Positions 18,940 through 27,940 of a DNA stretch of 64,000 nt are shown here, in pieces. Both the position numbers and the translations under genes were made by a program. Below the pieces are notes generated by a model. The model worked only from the letters and a program-made list of their open reading frames with translations, searched no databases and had not been told where the DNA came from. Source of the DNA: Fodinibius salipaludis (lineage in GTDB: Bacteria > Bacteroidota > Rhodothermia > Balneolales > Balneolaceae). The number at the start of each line of letters is the position of its first letter. Position 1 is the first letter of the stretch. The stretch spans positions 248,001-312,000 of the forward strand of contig NZ_NSKE01000004.1 of the NCBI RefSeq assembly GCF_002287075.1, read 5' to 3'.

Positions 18940-20502
18940 ATGGATCGCAATAAACTCCTTCAACAAGTACAAGACGATACCGAGATATGGGATTTCATTA
19001 TCATTGGCGGTGGGGCCACAGGCTTGGGTACCGCGGTTGAGGCCGCTTCCCGGGGATACAAAACCCTACTTCTGGAGCAGCACGATTTTGCCAAAGGCAC
19101 TTCAAGTCGGAGCACCAAGCTGGTCCACGGAGGCGTACGCTATCTGCAACAGGGTAATGTAGCGCTGGTGTTGGAAGCTCTTCGCGAACGTGGACTCCTT
19201 CGCCAGAATGCACCACACCTGGTGAAAAATCAGTCTTTTATTGTCCCCAATTACGACTGGTGGGAAGGCCCTTTTTACGGTATCGGACTGAAGATTTATG
19301 ATAAGTTAGCCGGTGACTTAGGATTGGGACCTTCTAAAAATCTATCCAAAGAAGAAACCTTGAAGCATATCCCCACACTTGAATCCGATGATCTTAACGG
19401 GGGCGTAATTTATTATGATGCTCAATTCGATGATTCTCGTCTGGCCATCAACTTGATGCAGACCATTTTTGATCACGATGGTGTGGCTCTTAACTATATA
19501 AAAGTGACCGACCTGCTTAAAACCAATGGACTGGTTTCCGGGGTTAAAGTCGAAGATCAAGAAGGCAATTATGATATGGAAATTCAGGGGCGTGTTATCA
19601 TCAACGCCACCGGTATGTTTACGGATGAGATCCGCAGGATGGATAATCCTAAAGCCAAACGGCTCATGAAACCGAGCCAGGGCGTACATTTAGTTTTGGA
19701 TAAATCCTTTCAACCCGGAGAAAGTGCAATCATGGTACCTAAAACCGATGACGGACGCGTTCTCTTTGCCGTACCGTGGCACGATCGTATTATTGTCGGC
19801 ACGACCGATACTCCGCTGGAAGAACCATCGCTTGAACCGCGAGCCCAAGAAGAGGAAATTGAATTTCTGCTTACTCACGCGGCCCGATATCTTACAAAAG
19901 ATCCCGAACCCGAAGATGTACTCAGCGTTTTTGTCGGTATTCGTCCGCTGGTATCTCCCGAGGGTGATGACGATACCGCTTCCATTTCACGTGATCATAC
20001 GCTACTTATTGATCCATCCGGACTGGTTACCATCACTGGCGGTAAGTGGACGACCTACCGAAAGATGGCCGAGGATACTATTAATGAAGCTTCGGTTGTG
20101 GCCGGACTTGATGAGCGCGAATCCGTGACCGAAAACCTGCGCCTGCACGGCTGGCTCAAAAATACCGACGCCGCCGATCCCTATGAGTTGTACGGATCTG
20201 ACGCTCTTGCCCTTAAAAAAATTGCCCAAGAAAACGATGGATGGGGCGAACCTATTCATCCCAATTTACCCTACACACCTGCTGAAGTTGTTTGGGCCGC
20301 TCGCAATGAGATGGCTCGCACGGTCGAGGACGTGCTTTCGCGCCGGACTCGTGCTTTATTGCTTGATGCCCGCGCCAGTATCGAAATGGCTAAACCGGTA
20401 GCTGATCTGTTAGCTGAAGAATTAGATCGAGATGACGAATGGAAGCAGCAGCAAGTCGAGGAATATACTGAGTTAGCTAAGGGCTATTTGTTGACTTCAT
20501 AA
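18940..20502 (+). CDS. glpD: Aerobic glycerol-3-phosphate dehydrogenase
   Basis: An FAD-dependent, membrane-associated oxidation of glycerol-3-phosphate to DHAP that passes electrons to quinone. The FAD-binding motif IIGGGATGLGTAVEAASRG is near residue 24, followed by the conserved TSSRSTKLVHGGVRYL block. The DAO-type C-terminal part holds GGKWTTYRKMAED. A helical cap domain occupies the last 130 residues. The length of 520 aa is standard. It is second in the glpK-glpD operon; the 3' side opens into a 1.2-kb repeat-rich gap. Confidence 0.96.
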   Translation: MDRNKLLQQVQDDTEIWDFIIIGGGATGLGTAVEAASRGYKTLLLEQHDFAKGTSSRSTKLVHGGVRYLQQGNVALVLEALRERGLLRQNAPHLVKNQSFIVPNYDWWEGPFYGIGLKIYDKLAGDLGLGPSKNLSKEETLKHIPTLESDDLNGGVIYYDAQFDDSRLAINLMQTIFDHDGVALNYIKVTDLLKTNGLVSGVKVEDQEGNYDMEIQGRVIINATGMFTDEIRRMDNPKAKRLMKPSQGVHLVLDKSFQPGESAIMVPKTDDGRVLFAVPWHDRIIVGTTDTPLEEPSLEPRAQEEEIEFLLTHAARYLTKDPEPEDVLSVFVGIRPLVSPEGDDDTASISRDHTLLIDPSGLVTITGGKWTTYRKMAEDTINEASVVAGLDERESVTENLRLHGWLKNTDAADPYELYGSDALALKKIAQENDGWGEPIHPNLPYTPAEVVWAARNEMARTVEDVLSRRTRALLLDARASIEMAKPVADLLAEELDRDDEWKQQQVEEYTELAKGYLLTS

Positions 20503-20640
20503 CTATAATAATGAGCCCCTCCCCTCAAGGGAGTGTTTCAAGTCGATTTAAAATCAGAATATTCATATCCCATCTTTTACCACTCAATATGCTTCTAAAA
20601 GAATATTTATATATCTTTTGACGGTTTTTAACTCGGCCTA

Positions 20641-20817
20641 AGAATTTTGTGGCGCAGGCCAAAGCAGGTAATCGTGTTTTTTGTACCGGTGTTTTATCTC
20701 TATAAATATCACAACAGTCAACGGACCATCACAAAACACGCCTGCTGAAGGCCGAAGCTGATTACAAAATTCTCAGCCTTGATCTTTTAGTTCCTTTTGT
20801 ATCAAGACAAAAGGAAC
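20641..20817. repeat. Dispersed hairpin element, copy 2
   Basis: Outer arms AGAATTTTGT/ACAAAATTCT and inner arm CGTGTTTTTTG facing CACAAAACACG surround the conserved TACCGGTG and GGACCATC boxes. The 3' flank is AGCCTTGATCTTTTAG plus an 11-bp-stem hairpin (GTTCCTTTTGT, loop ATCAAG) at 20790-20817. Confidence 0.75.
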
Positions 20818-21161
20818 ACTGCCAAAAAGGTTTCCGATACGAATAGAGTCGTATATACTACTTCCTTTTTCGCCTTTTGGCTTGACCCAAAAGGCTCGTA
20901 AAAACTCAAGAGAAATTTAACTCCTCGGTTCTGACTTCATTTACAAACGCTGATATAACATAAAGCCAGCACCTCGTCAAACAGAAATTTCTCATTCTTC
21001 CTTCCTAATCCCTCATTTATGAATGATCATGATATAAAACCTCATTCCCTTAATGAATAACAGCGTTCTAATCACATTAACTATTGGTACATTAAGACCC
21101 TCTTTCTATACATAGTATTAGCCGATTTCCCAGACCCCGATTTTTAATCTCTCCGGCATAG

Positions 21162-21340
21162 GAATTGTGAACGATAGCCAAAGAATACGCTTGTGGATTT
21201 TATACCGATTTCTAGTCAAAAACAGGCATTCCTCTTGAAGGATCATTAAAATCCACTTATTCTACAAGATAGAGTGGTTTCACAATTCTAAGCCGGTGAG
21301 TTTTTTGGTTACTTTTTTGCTCACTCACTAAAAAAGTATC
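21162..21340. repeat. Dispersed hairpin element, copy 3
   Basis: Outer arms GAATTGTGA/TCACAATTC and inner arms GTGGATTTTA/TAAAATCCAC surround ATACCGATTT and AAGGATCAT, variants of the conserved boxes. The 3' tail is a different hairpin (GTGAGTTTTTTGG onward), so the body and tail modules can be exchanged between copies. Confidence 0.7.
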
Positions 21341-21699
21341 AGCAGGCCCCACATATAAAATAAAGTAGTTCATATGTACCGTAGCAGAGCTACGGTACGA
21401 GATGAGACATTAAAAACAAACTAAACAATTACAGCAAGGTAACTGTAACATTACGTTAGGGGATCTTTTCTTGCCTTTAAATCTTATCAGTTGCGATGGA
21501 GTTGTACTCCTGAGCAACAACCTATCTGTATCAATAAGGGAATTTTTCGGGAGTACATCTCCTTAAACTCTGATATCTATTAGAACCATCGGATGCCCAA
21601 TCCAGCCATCCGATGGTATCACAATTTATCTCGTTGTATTAAGGCCACGTTTTTATATTTTCGATAGTCCTTTAGGAATTTCAGTTTCATTATAGACTT

Positions 21700-24213
21700 A
21701 TGGCCAAGATCGATCCCGAAGCAAAGCAAAAACAATCCGAAGAAGACAATCAACGTAAAAAAGACGTCACCTATCATCACAAACCTGATGCCATTGCTGA
21801 TTATACCATCGATGGCCAGCAGATCAATATACGATCGGAAAATAATATTGAGCTGCAGGTTGCCGTACATACTGATGAAATCATCCAGCTGAAATACGTA
21901 TTTGAGGGTGATAAACCTTCCAATTTCTCCTACGCCATTGATCCTGAGTTTAACCCCAAAAACCCTGACTTCGCGATACGCGAAACGACTAATCACATAG
22001 AGATAGCTACTGATTCCCTAACCTGCCGGGTATCCCGAAAGGATATGAAAGTAAGTTTTTGGGATAGCGACGGTGCTTTGCTGTGTAAGGACAAGAAACC
22101 CTTCTTCCGTAAAGACACCATCATGAAGGGTATCACCAAGATCAAAATCACCAAAGAAGCTCCCGAAGGTACACACTACTTTGGGCTGGGTGATAAAATT
22201 ACCGAGAACGGACTGCGTGGCGAATCTTTCGAGAACTGGAATACCGACTCCTACGCCTACGAGCTTGAAGAGCATCGAGACCCGCTCTACCGAAGCATCC
22301 CCTTTTACCATGCACTTAACAGCGATGGCAACGCCTACGGCATCTTCCTCGATAACACCTACCGCTCCCATTTTGACTTTGATTCCAACGACAATAACAC
22401 CTGTACCTTTTCGGCCGACGGCGGATGCATGAATTACTATTTTATTTATGGTCCAGAGCCAACCACTGTATCCGAGCGCTATGCCAAACTTACTGGAACG
22501 CCCCAGATGCCACCGCTGTGGGGACTCGGTTACCACCAGTGCCGCTGGAGCTACTATCCAGAAGAACGCGTACGCAAATTGGCCGATAATTTCCGCGAAA
22601 AGGAGATTCCCTGCGATGCCCTCTACCTCGATATCGATTATATGGATGATTACCGGGTCTTTACCTGGAACCGCGACCGCTTTCCCGATCCCAAACAGAT
22701 GATCAGTGACCTTAAAGAGCAGGGCTTCGAAACCATCGTCATGATCGATCCCGGCATCAAGGTAGATAACGATTATGAAATATATCAGCAGGGATTAGAA
22801 AACGACTACTTCTGTAAGCGTCCCGACGGTGAGCTGATGATCGGTCCCGTCTGGCCGCCCAAAACCGTATTCCCCGACTACACCCATCCCGAAGTCCGCG
22901 AGTGGTGGGCCGATCTCTACAAAGATCTGCTAACCGAGAAAGGCGTCAGCGGTGTATGGAACGACATGAATGAGCCAGCCGTCTTCGAGGTCAAAGCCAA
23001 AACCTTTCCCAATGATATTCGCCACCATTTTGAAGGCGAACAAGTCAGTCACAAAAAAGCCCACAATATCTACGGCATGCAGATGGCTCGTGCCTCCTAC
23101 GAAGGCATCAAAAAGCATAAGCAAGGCAAGCGTCCCTTTCTGCTAACGCGCGCCAATTTTTCCGGTGGACAACGTTACGCCGCTCTGTGGACCGGCGACA
23201 ACATCGCCAACTGGGAGCACCTGCGTCACGCCCTTGAGCAATGCGTGCGGCTCAGCATCTCCGGCTACTCCTTCACAGGCACCGACATCGGCGGCTTTAT
23301 CGAACAACCCAGTGCCGAACTCTTCACCCGCTGGCTACAGCTGGGCGTCTTCCATCCCCTGTTCCGCAATCACACCATGGGCTACGATGCAGAAGGCGCT
23401 GAGGTCATCAAAGAAGATCAGGTAGAACAAAAAAAGTTACAGTCCGATGCCGACCAGGAACCCTGGTCCTTCGGCGAAAAACACACCCGCATCAACCGCT
23501 CGGTCATCGAACTGCGCTACCGCCTGCTGCACTACCTCTACACCGCATTTTACCAATACATACAGCACGGTACGCCCATCTTGCGTCCCACAGCTTTTGC
23601 CCATCCTACCGATTCCAACGCTACCACTTCCCGCGATACCTTTTTGTTTGGAGATAAAATTTTAGTGGCACCTGTTATCAAAAAAGGTGCCCGCGGCAGA
23701 AAAACCTACCTCCCTTCGGGCCAATGGTACGACTATCGCACTAATGAACTCCTCAAAGGAGGAAAAACCCACAAGGTGGATGCGCCCGTTTCGGAGATAC
23801 CGTTTTTTGTCAAAGCCGGTACGGTCTTGCCCCTGCGCGAAGTGATGCAGTACACCCGCGAACGCGACCCCGAGCTATTGGAGCTTAACGTGTACTACGG
23901 AACGCAAGTAAGCGAAAGCTATCTGTATGAAGATCAAGGAGAAGGGTTTACTCACAACGAGGGCAACTACCGTCTGACCACATTCCACTTTGAATCGAAT
24001 CCCCAGGAAAACACGGTGCAGTTAACCGCTAACCGGAACGGATCTTTTGTACCCGAATACCAAACCGTAAAAATAAATCTCATTGGTCTGCCGTTTGTGC
24101 CCGAAACCATTACCATAGATGGGCAACCTGTTAAAATGGATCAACCGGCTGCAGAGCAATCCACTTATACTTTCGAAACAGAGATCGGTTTCTCCGAAAT
24201 AACAATCTCTTGA
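21700..24213 (+). CDS. Alpha-glucosidase, glycoside hydrolase family 31
   Basis: Releases alpha-linked glucose (or xylose) from the non-reducing end of oligosaccharides. The GH31 catalytic nucleophile lies in GVWNDMNEPAVFE (about residue 420) and the acid/base Asp in GTDIGGF (about 530). The N-terminal beta-sandwich holds the substrate loop THYFGLGDKITENG, and a C-terminal DUF5110-like beta domain follows. No signal peptide is visible, so the enzyme is probably cytoplasmic. The length of 837 aa is typical. It stands alone after a 1.2-kb gap, with a perfect 11-bp hairpin about 85 bp upstream of the start. Confidence 0.94.
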   Translation: MAKIDPEAKQKQSEEDNQRKKDVTYHHKPDAIADYTIDGQQINIRSENNIELQVAVHTDEIIQLKYVFEGDKPSNFSYAIDPEFNPKNPDFAIRETTNHIEIATDSLTCRVSRKDMKVSFWDSDGALLCKDKKPFFRKDTIMKGITKIKITKEAPEGTHYFGLGDKITENGLRGESFENWNTDSYAYELEEHRDPLYRSIPFYHALNSDGNAYGIFLDNTYRSHFDFDSNDNNTCTFSADGGCMNYYFIYGPEPTTVSERYAKLTGTPQMPPLWGLGYHQCRWSYYPEERVRKLADNFREKEIPCDALYLDIDYMDDYRVFTWNRDRFPDPKQMISDLKEQGFETIVMIDPGIKVDNDYEIYQQGLENDYFCKRPDGELMIGPVWPPKTVFPDYTHPEVREWWADLYKDLLTEKGVSGVWNDMNEPAVFEVKAKTFPNDIRHHFEGEQVSHKKAHNIYGMQMARASYEGIKKHKQGKRPFLLTRANFSGGQRYAALWTGDNIANWEHLRHALEQCVRLSISGYSFTGTDIGGFIEQPSAELFTRWLQLGVFHPLFRNHTMGYDAEGAEVIKEDQVEQKKLQSDADQEPWSFGEKHTRINRSVIELRYRLLHYLYTAFYQYIQHGTPILRPTAFAHPTDSNATTSRDTFLFGDKILVAPVIKKGARGRKTYLPSGQWYDYRTNELLKGGKTHKVDAPVSEIPFFVKAGTVLPLREVMQYTRERDPELLELNVYYGTQVSESYLYEDQGEGFTHNEGNYRLTTFHFESNPQENTVQLTANRNGSFVPEYQTVKINLIGLPFVPETITIDGQPVKMDQPAAEQSTYTFETEIGFSEITIS

Positions 24214-24325
24214 TCTCCCCGATAGTTCAGGTAGGGTTTTCCCTATATCTTTGATCTCAATACCTGTTTATATATAACTGTTTGTTTTAAAAAATAGTTA
24301 TATCAAAAAAAATAGAGAGGTAGTT

Positions 24326-24805
24326 ATGAGATCACTATATGCAGCACTCATTTGCGTATGCGTTTTGCTGTCATACACGGGCGACGCTTTTGCACAAGAG
24401 ATGGAAGCCAAAAAGATGGAGGGACACACCTGGCATGAACTGGTAATGGTAAAATTTGAGGCTGGTATGGCAGATTCCGCTATGAAGATTATCGACAACC
24501 ACTTTATGAAAGCCGGAATGGAGATGGAGTCTGATATGCCTGCACCGCAAATTATGCGTTTAAGATCCGGAGAGTGGGACCTGATGATGGTATGGACGAT
24601 GGACAGTATTGAAGATATGAACTGGGAAATGTCTCCCGAGGATATCAAATGGTGGGAACAGATGGTTGAGCAGGAAGGAAGTGAGGAAAAGGCCATCAAA
24701 CTGATGCGCACCTTTGACGATATGATTAGCAATTCCACTTCGTACCTGGCAACTTCGAAACAGCAAACGCCAAGCGAAACTATGGGCGATAATCGTCAGC
24801 AGTAA
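24326..24805 (+). CDS. Small secreted Met-rich protein, unknown
   Basis: A 159-aa protein with a clear signal peptide (residues 1-23, cleavage after GDAFA). The mature part is rich in methionine and acidic residues: EMEAKKMEGHTWHELVMVKFE at its start and DLMMVWTMDSIEDMNWEMS later. The beta-alpha-beta rhythm (WHELVMVKFEAG, then helix, then MRLRSGEWDLMMVW) resembles the dimeric ferredoxin-like (ABM/Dabb) fold, which is inference only. No catalytic motif is recognised. It is monocistronic, 112 bp after the GH31 gene, with a purine-rich GAGAGG seven bases before the ATG that can act as a ribosome-binding site. Confidence 0.75.
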   Translation: MRSLYAALICVCVLLSYTGDAFAQEMEAKKMEGHTWHELVMVKFEAGMADSAMKIIDNHFMKAGMEMESDMPAPQIMRLRSGEWDLMMVWTMDSIEDMNWEMSPEDIKWWEQMVEQEGSEEKAIKLMRTFDDMISNSTSYLATSKQQTPSETMGDNRQQ

Positions 24806-25499
24806 AACTTAATGAGTACTTCCCCTCCGTGGGAGGGGTGCAGTTATCGATTCGGTGTATTTTCGAATCGATGGGGTGGGTAAGAAAGTGTTATTAGAAG
24901 ACACACCCCGCTCCAGCATAAATTTATGCTGGACCACCCCTCTCAAGAGGGGATTTCCCATGTGCCAACTTCACGGTTTTACCACTCAGGGGGTCTGGGG
25001 TGAATCGCGGCAAAGTCAACCACAAAAGCATAAAACGATTTAAACCGACATAAGAATTCTGTGCAGAGGCCAAAGGGTGAACCGGATAATTCTATACCGG
25101 TAACATTCCATAAAATATCCTCCTCGCGTAAAGGACCATTAGAATTATCCCACCCGACGGCCAAAGCGAATTCAGAATTCTAAGCCTTGATCTTTTCGTT
25201 CCTTTTGTATCAAGACAAAAGGAACACTACATAACACTTCAATGACAAAAATAAATAGCATTACTTAACAACTTTGTATCCAATTAATCAACAATCAATT
25301 AATAAACAATTGTTATCAAACATCCCTCCTCCCGAATGTTCGGGACGGCCCTCCCTTCAAAGGGAGAATATTCAGTGTCCATTTTTCGAATTTCAATACT
25401 CAATTTATTTTACAGATGTAACAATAGGCAGCTGATAAGTTTAACTTCAATTCCCCATATCCCTATCTTATCAAACAATCGAAACTGAATATTAGCTGT
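24806..25499. repeat. Gene-free region with CCCCTC-type repeats and hairpin element copy 4
   Basis: At 24815-24960 a composite of CCCCTCCGTGGGAGGGG, ATCGATTCG/CGAATCGAT and CAGCATAAATTTATGCTG palindromes ends in CACCCCTCTCAAGAGGGG. The long hairpin element is at 25053-25225, with outer arms AGAATTCTGT and AGAATTCT, inner GGATAATTCT facing AGAATTATCC, and boxes TACCGGTA and AAAGGACCAT. Its 11-bp tail hairpin is at 25198-25225. A TCCCGAATGTTCGGGA palindrome lies at 25330-25345. No gene is visible. Confidence 0.7.
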
Positions 25500-26246
25500 A
25501 TGCTACGGGTCACCCTTCGATTTTACGGCGATTTAAACAATCTCCTTTTCGGAAGTTTTACCGGTCCAACCGTAGAGCGCCGGCTGACCGTCCCCACCTC
25601 CGTCAAAGACCTGATCGAAGGATGCGGCGTTCCCCACACCGAAGTAGATCTGATTTTGGCAGACAATCATCCGGTCAACTTCTCCTATCTCATTCAAGAG
25701 GATCAACAAGTCAGCGTATACCCCTTTTTTAGCCAAATTGATATTCCCGAAAGTAAGCGACTCCAAAAACGAACCCCACCCCACAACCGCTTCCTGGCAG
25801 ATGCCAACTTAGGGAAACTGGCCCGCTATCTCAGAATAGCCGGATTTGATACCGCTTATATTCAAGGACAATCAGACAAGGAAATCATAAACCAAATGCT
25901 GGGAGAACAACGTGTACTGCTATCCCGCGACCGAAAGCTGCTGATGCATAAAGTGATAGAATATGGCTACCTGCCGCGGTCGGATGAGCCCGTTAAGCAA
26001 CTACTGGAGATATTCCGGCGCTTTAATCTTTTTGATGAAACCAATCCCTTTTCGCGATGCCCCAATTGCAACGGCGTGCTGCAATCCGTATCTAAAGAAG
26101 AAGTGATCGATCAGCTTGAACCCCTTACAAGAAAGCATTTTGATGACTTCTCCCAATGTCCCGACTGCGGACAAATTTACTGGGCAGGTTCCCATCGCCA
26201 GCGACTGGATGAACGGGTGAAGGAGATCTTGGGAATTGGGGGTTAG
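25500..26246 (+). CDS. Mut7-C RNase-like protein with N-terminal ubiquitin-like domain
   Basis: The N-terminal part (about residues 1-80) has the beta-grasp, ubiquitin-like pattern seen before Mut7-C domains (TLRFYGDLNNLL, then SVYPFFSQID). The Mut7-C PIN-fold domain follows with RFLADANLGKLARYLRIAGFDT and LLSRDRKLL, which carry the acidic residues of the nuclease centre. A C-terminal zinc ribbon has CPNC and CPDC. The length of 248 aa fits the family. It is probably an RNA-acting or RNA-binding protein of unknown target. It is monocistronic; downstream is the palindrome array. Confidence 0.87.
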   Translation: MLRVTLRFYGDLNNLLFGSFTGPTVERRLTVPTSVKDLIEGCGVPHTEVDLILADNHPVNFSYLIQEDQQVSVYPFFSQIDIPESKRLQKRTPPHNRFLADANLGKLARYLRIAGFDTAYIQGQSDKEIINQMLGEQRVLLSRDRKLLMHKVIEYGYLPRSDEPVKQLLEIFRRFNLFDETNPFSRCPNCNGVLQSVSKEEVIDQLEPLTRKHFDDFSQCPDCGQIYWAGSHRQRLDERVKEILGIGG

Positions 26247-26447
26247 TGCTTTACTGCCCCTCACCTGTCCTCTCCCTATAATTAGGGAGAGGGACCCTTT
26301 AATAATTTGTAGTAATCACCAACGAGTTCTTCCCCCTGCTCTGAGAGAGAAAACAAACCTATCCAACGAAGCTATTTTAGCGTAGTGGTAGAGGCTCAGA
26401 ACAAAGGAAAATGCAATATAAACCACTTTTCTCACTTACTGATGATA

Positions 26448-26569
26448 TGCACAATACTATGTAATGCGTTTACATAGTACTGTGTAAACAATGTGTATAA
26501 TACTGTGCGGATCCCTTACACCGTACTGTGTAGTTGGTCTGCATAGTACGATGCAGTATCAGTGCACAT
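26448..26569. repeat. Array of five 16-bp palindromes at exact 23-bp spacing
   Basis: Five units start at 26448, 26471, 26494, 26517 and 26540, with a partial sixth (TGCACAT) at 26563. Each begins with a degenerate version of the palindrome TACACAGTACTGTGTA followed by a 7-bp unrelated spacer. The TAC at unit positions 8-10 is invariant. Changes in one half are often matched in the other half. No gene overlaps it. It lies in the 385-bp gap between the convergent Mut7-C and HU-like genes. Confidence 0.8.
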
Positions 26570-26605
26570 AAAAAAAGCCTCCCGCCGGTCAGAGCAAGAG
26601 GCTTA
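26569..26605 (-). terminator. Terminator of the HU-like gene
   Basis: On the minus strand AAGCCTC pairs with GAGGCTT around a 16-nt loop and runs into seven T residues. It abuts the end of the palindrome array. Confidence 0.85.
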
Positions 26606-26632
26606 CACTATGTCTTTAAATGGATTATCCCA

Positions 26633-27331
26633 TTACGGTACCACCACTACCGAATCTAATTGACCCGTTTTTACTTCTGTATTTCCACGGGGAATTGCCC
26701 GCACCTCCACCTCATACTCTCCGCTGGTGAGCGTATCGGGCACCATAAATATGAGGTTGGCCGGCTTATTACGCATGATGGTATCGGCCTTGATCTCCGT
26801 CCCATCCGAAGCAATAAAGAATACGCCCTGATTGGCATCCGACGGATCCACCTTCAAGTGACTGCCCCGAAGTTCGGCGGCCCCGCCCGGCGTTACGGTA
26901 TCGTTCTGGGTATCACTGGCAAAATCCTTGAACAGCTCCAGCACCGGCTCTACACGTGTGGCCGCTACCTTTTCGACGGGAAGGTCCTCAGAAATCTCTC
27001 CGATACGCGGACCCGGATTCACATTCAGCCGTACGTAGTGACGGGAGCGGTCAAAGCTGTCGGTCTGGTCTTCGAAGACCCCCGATATGGATGCGCTGGT
27101 GCGAAACAGCGGGGTATTGATGCTGTCGCCGTCCTCCAGGAACTTGGCAATAACCGCCTGGTATTCCTCCACTACCGAAAGAATGTCTGCTTTGGTAACG
27201 GTGGACCCGCGGTCGGCGATCTCATCGATGATATCGTCGATAGTGCGCGAGGTCTGATCTTGCACCACGGCCATGTGATCTTCGGGATCGGAGGTAAGAT
27301 TGTTCGGGATTAATGAATATTTAATGCTCAT
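26633..27331 (-). CDS. HU-like DNA-binding protein with DUF4469-type C-terminal domain
   Basis: A 232-aa protein. The N-terminal half starts MSIKYSLIPNNLTSDPEDHMA, the usual opening of Bacteroidota HU-related proteins, and continues with helices TIDDIIDEIADRGSTVTKADI and a beta-rich arm region (VRLNVNPGP). The C-terminal half (about 140-232) is an Ig-like DUF4469-type domain with GGAAELRGSHLKV and TSGEYEVEVRA. A nucleoid-associated or DNA-architecture role follows from family knowledge. It sits at the left border of the AT-rich island, and its terminator touches the palindrome array. Confidence 0.83.
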   Translation of the reverse strand: MSIKYSLIPNNLTSDPEDHMAVVQDQTSRTIDDIIDEIADRGSTVTKADILSVVEEYQAVIAKFLEDGDSINTPLFRTSASISGVFEDQTDSFDRSRHYVRLNVNPGPRIGEISEDLPVEKVAATRVEPVLELFKDFASDTQNDTVTPGGAAELRGSHLKVDPSDANQGVFFIASDGTEIKADTIMRNKPANLIFMVPDTLTSGEYEVEVRAIPRGNTEVKTGQLDSVVVVP

Positions 27332-27514
27332 AATGGAGTAGTTTTATTTTGTGTTTTCTGTTTTTCTCTTCTCGATGGAGTTTTTTTTAACTCCGCGTTC
27401 TATAGTAAGATCTGCTGTGGGGCAAATCCTTACAAAGAAAATTTTAGATATAGCTTTTTCAATAAAAAGCCGTCAACTTTTTCTTACTTTTCGGAGGAAT
27501 CTCAAAAGGACATT

Positions 27515-27940
27515 TTGCCTATGGCAGACGTACACGAACCGGAAGTTCGAAGTTACAATATGAGCCAGATCACAGGCAAAGATACCAAGCCTGAGATGAT
27601 GGTTCGTAAATTTTTACATTCGAATGGATTTCGTTATCGACTTCATGTCAAAGATTTACCGGGCAAACCAGATTTAGTGTTACCAAAGTATAATTCTGTT
27701 ATATTCGTCCATGGCTGTTTCTGGCATGCGCATGAGAATTGCGAATTTTTTAACATTCCGAAAACAAGAACCGAGTGGTGGAAGGAAAAACTCTATGGGA
27801 ATAAAGAACGCGATGAAAGAAATATTTAAAAACTTAAAAAAGAGGGCTGGAATGTTATTATCGTTTGGGAATGTGAATTAAAGTCGAACAAAAAAGAAAC
27901 TTTAAAAAACTTAGTAGAAGATTTAGAAAATAATAAATGA
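27515..27940 (+). pseudogene. vsr: Very-short-patch repair endonuclease, interrupted by an in-frame TAA
   Basis: Vsr nicks 5' of the T in T:G mismatches that arise by deamination of 5-methylcytosine. The reading frame has the Vsr core: NMSQITGKDTKPEMMVRKFL, GKPDLVLPKY with the catalytic Asp, FVHGCFWHAH, and the zinc-site region up to NKERDERNI. A TAA at 27827-27829 then stops translation. The same frame continues without another stop as KLKKEGWNVIIVWECELK and on to TGA at 27938, which is the normal Vsr C-terminus. That final TGA overlaps the methyltransferase ATG by 4 bp, showing the ancestral full-length gene. The 104-aa product may be inactive, or the stop could be a sequencing error. Confidence 0.85.

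Larger units (their letters stand above)
20503..21699. other. 1.2-kb gene-free region packed with repeats and hairpins
   Basis: No credible gene is visible on either strand. It contains two copies of the long hairpin element (20641-20817 and 21162-21340), a CCCCTCAAGGGAG-type fragment at 20515, and a hairpin GTACCGTAGC/GCTACGGTAC at 21376-21398. It also contains an imperfect inverted repeat GGAGTTGTACTCC/GGAGTACATCTCC at about 21498-21563. A perfect 11-bp hairpin, ACCATCGGATG/CATCCGATGGT, lies at 21590-21617, just before the GH31 gene. Confidence 0.75.

Noticed and set aside
26448-26569. CRISPR array
   Set aside because: The repeat unit is 16 bp and degenerate, the spacers are 7 bp, and no cas gene is in the window.
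27351-27563. 70-aa open frame upstream of vsr
   Set aside because: It overlaps the vsr start in another frame and has a low-complexity, Phe/Leu-rich AT-biased composition.
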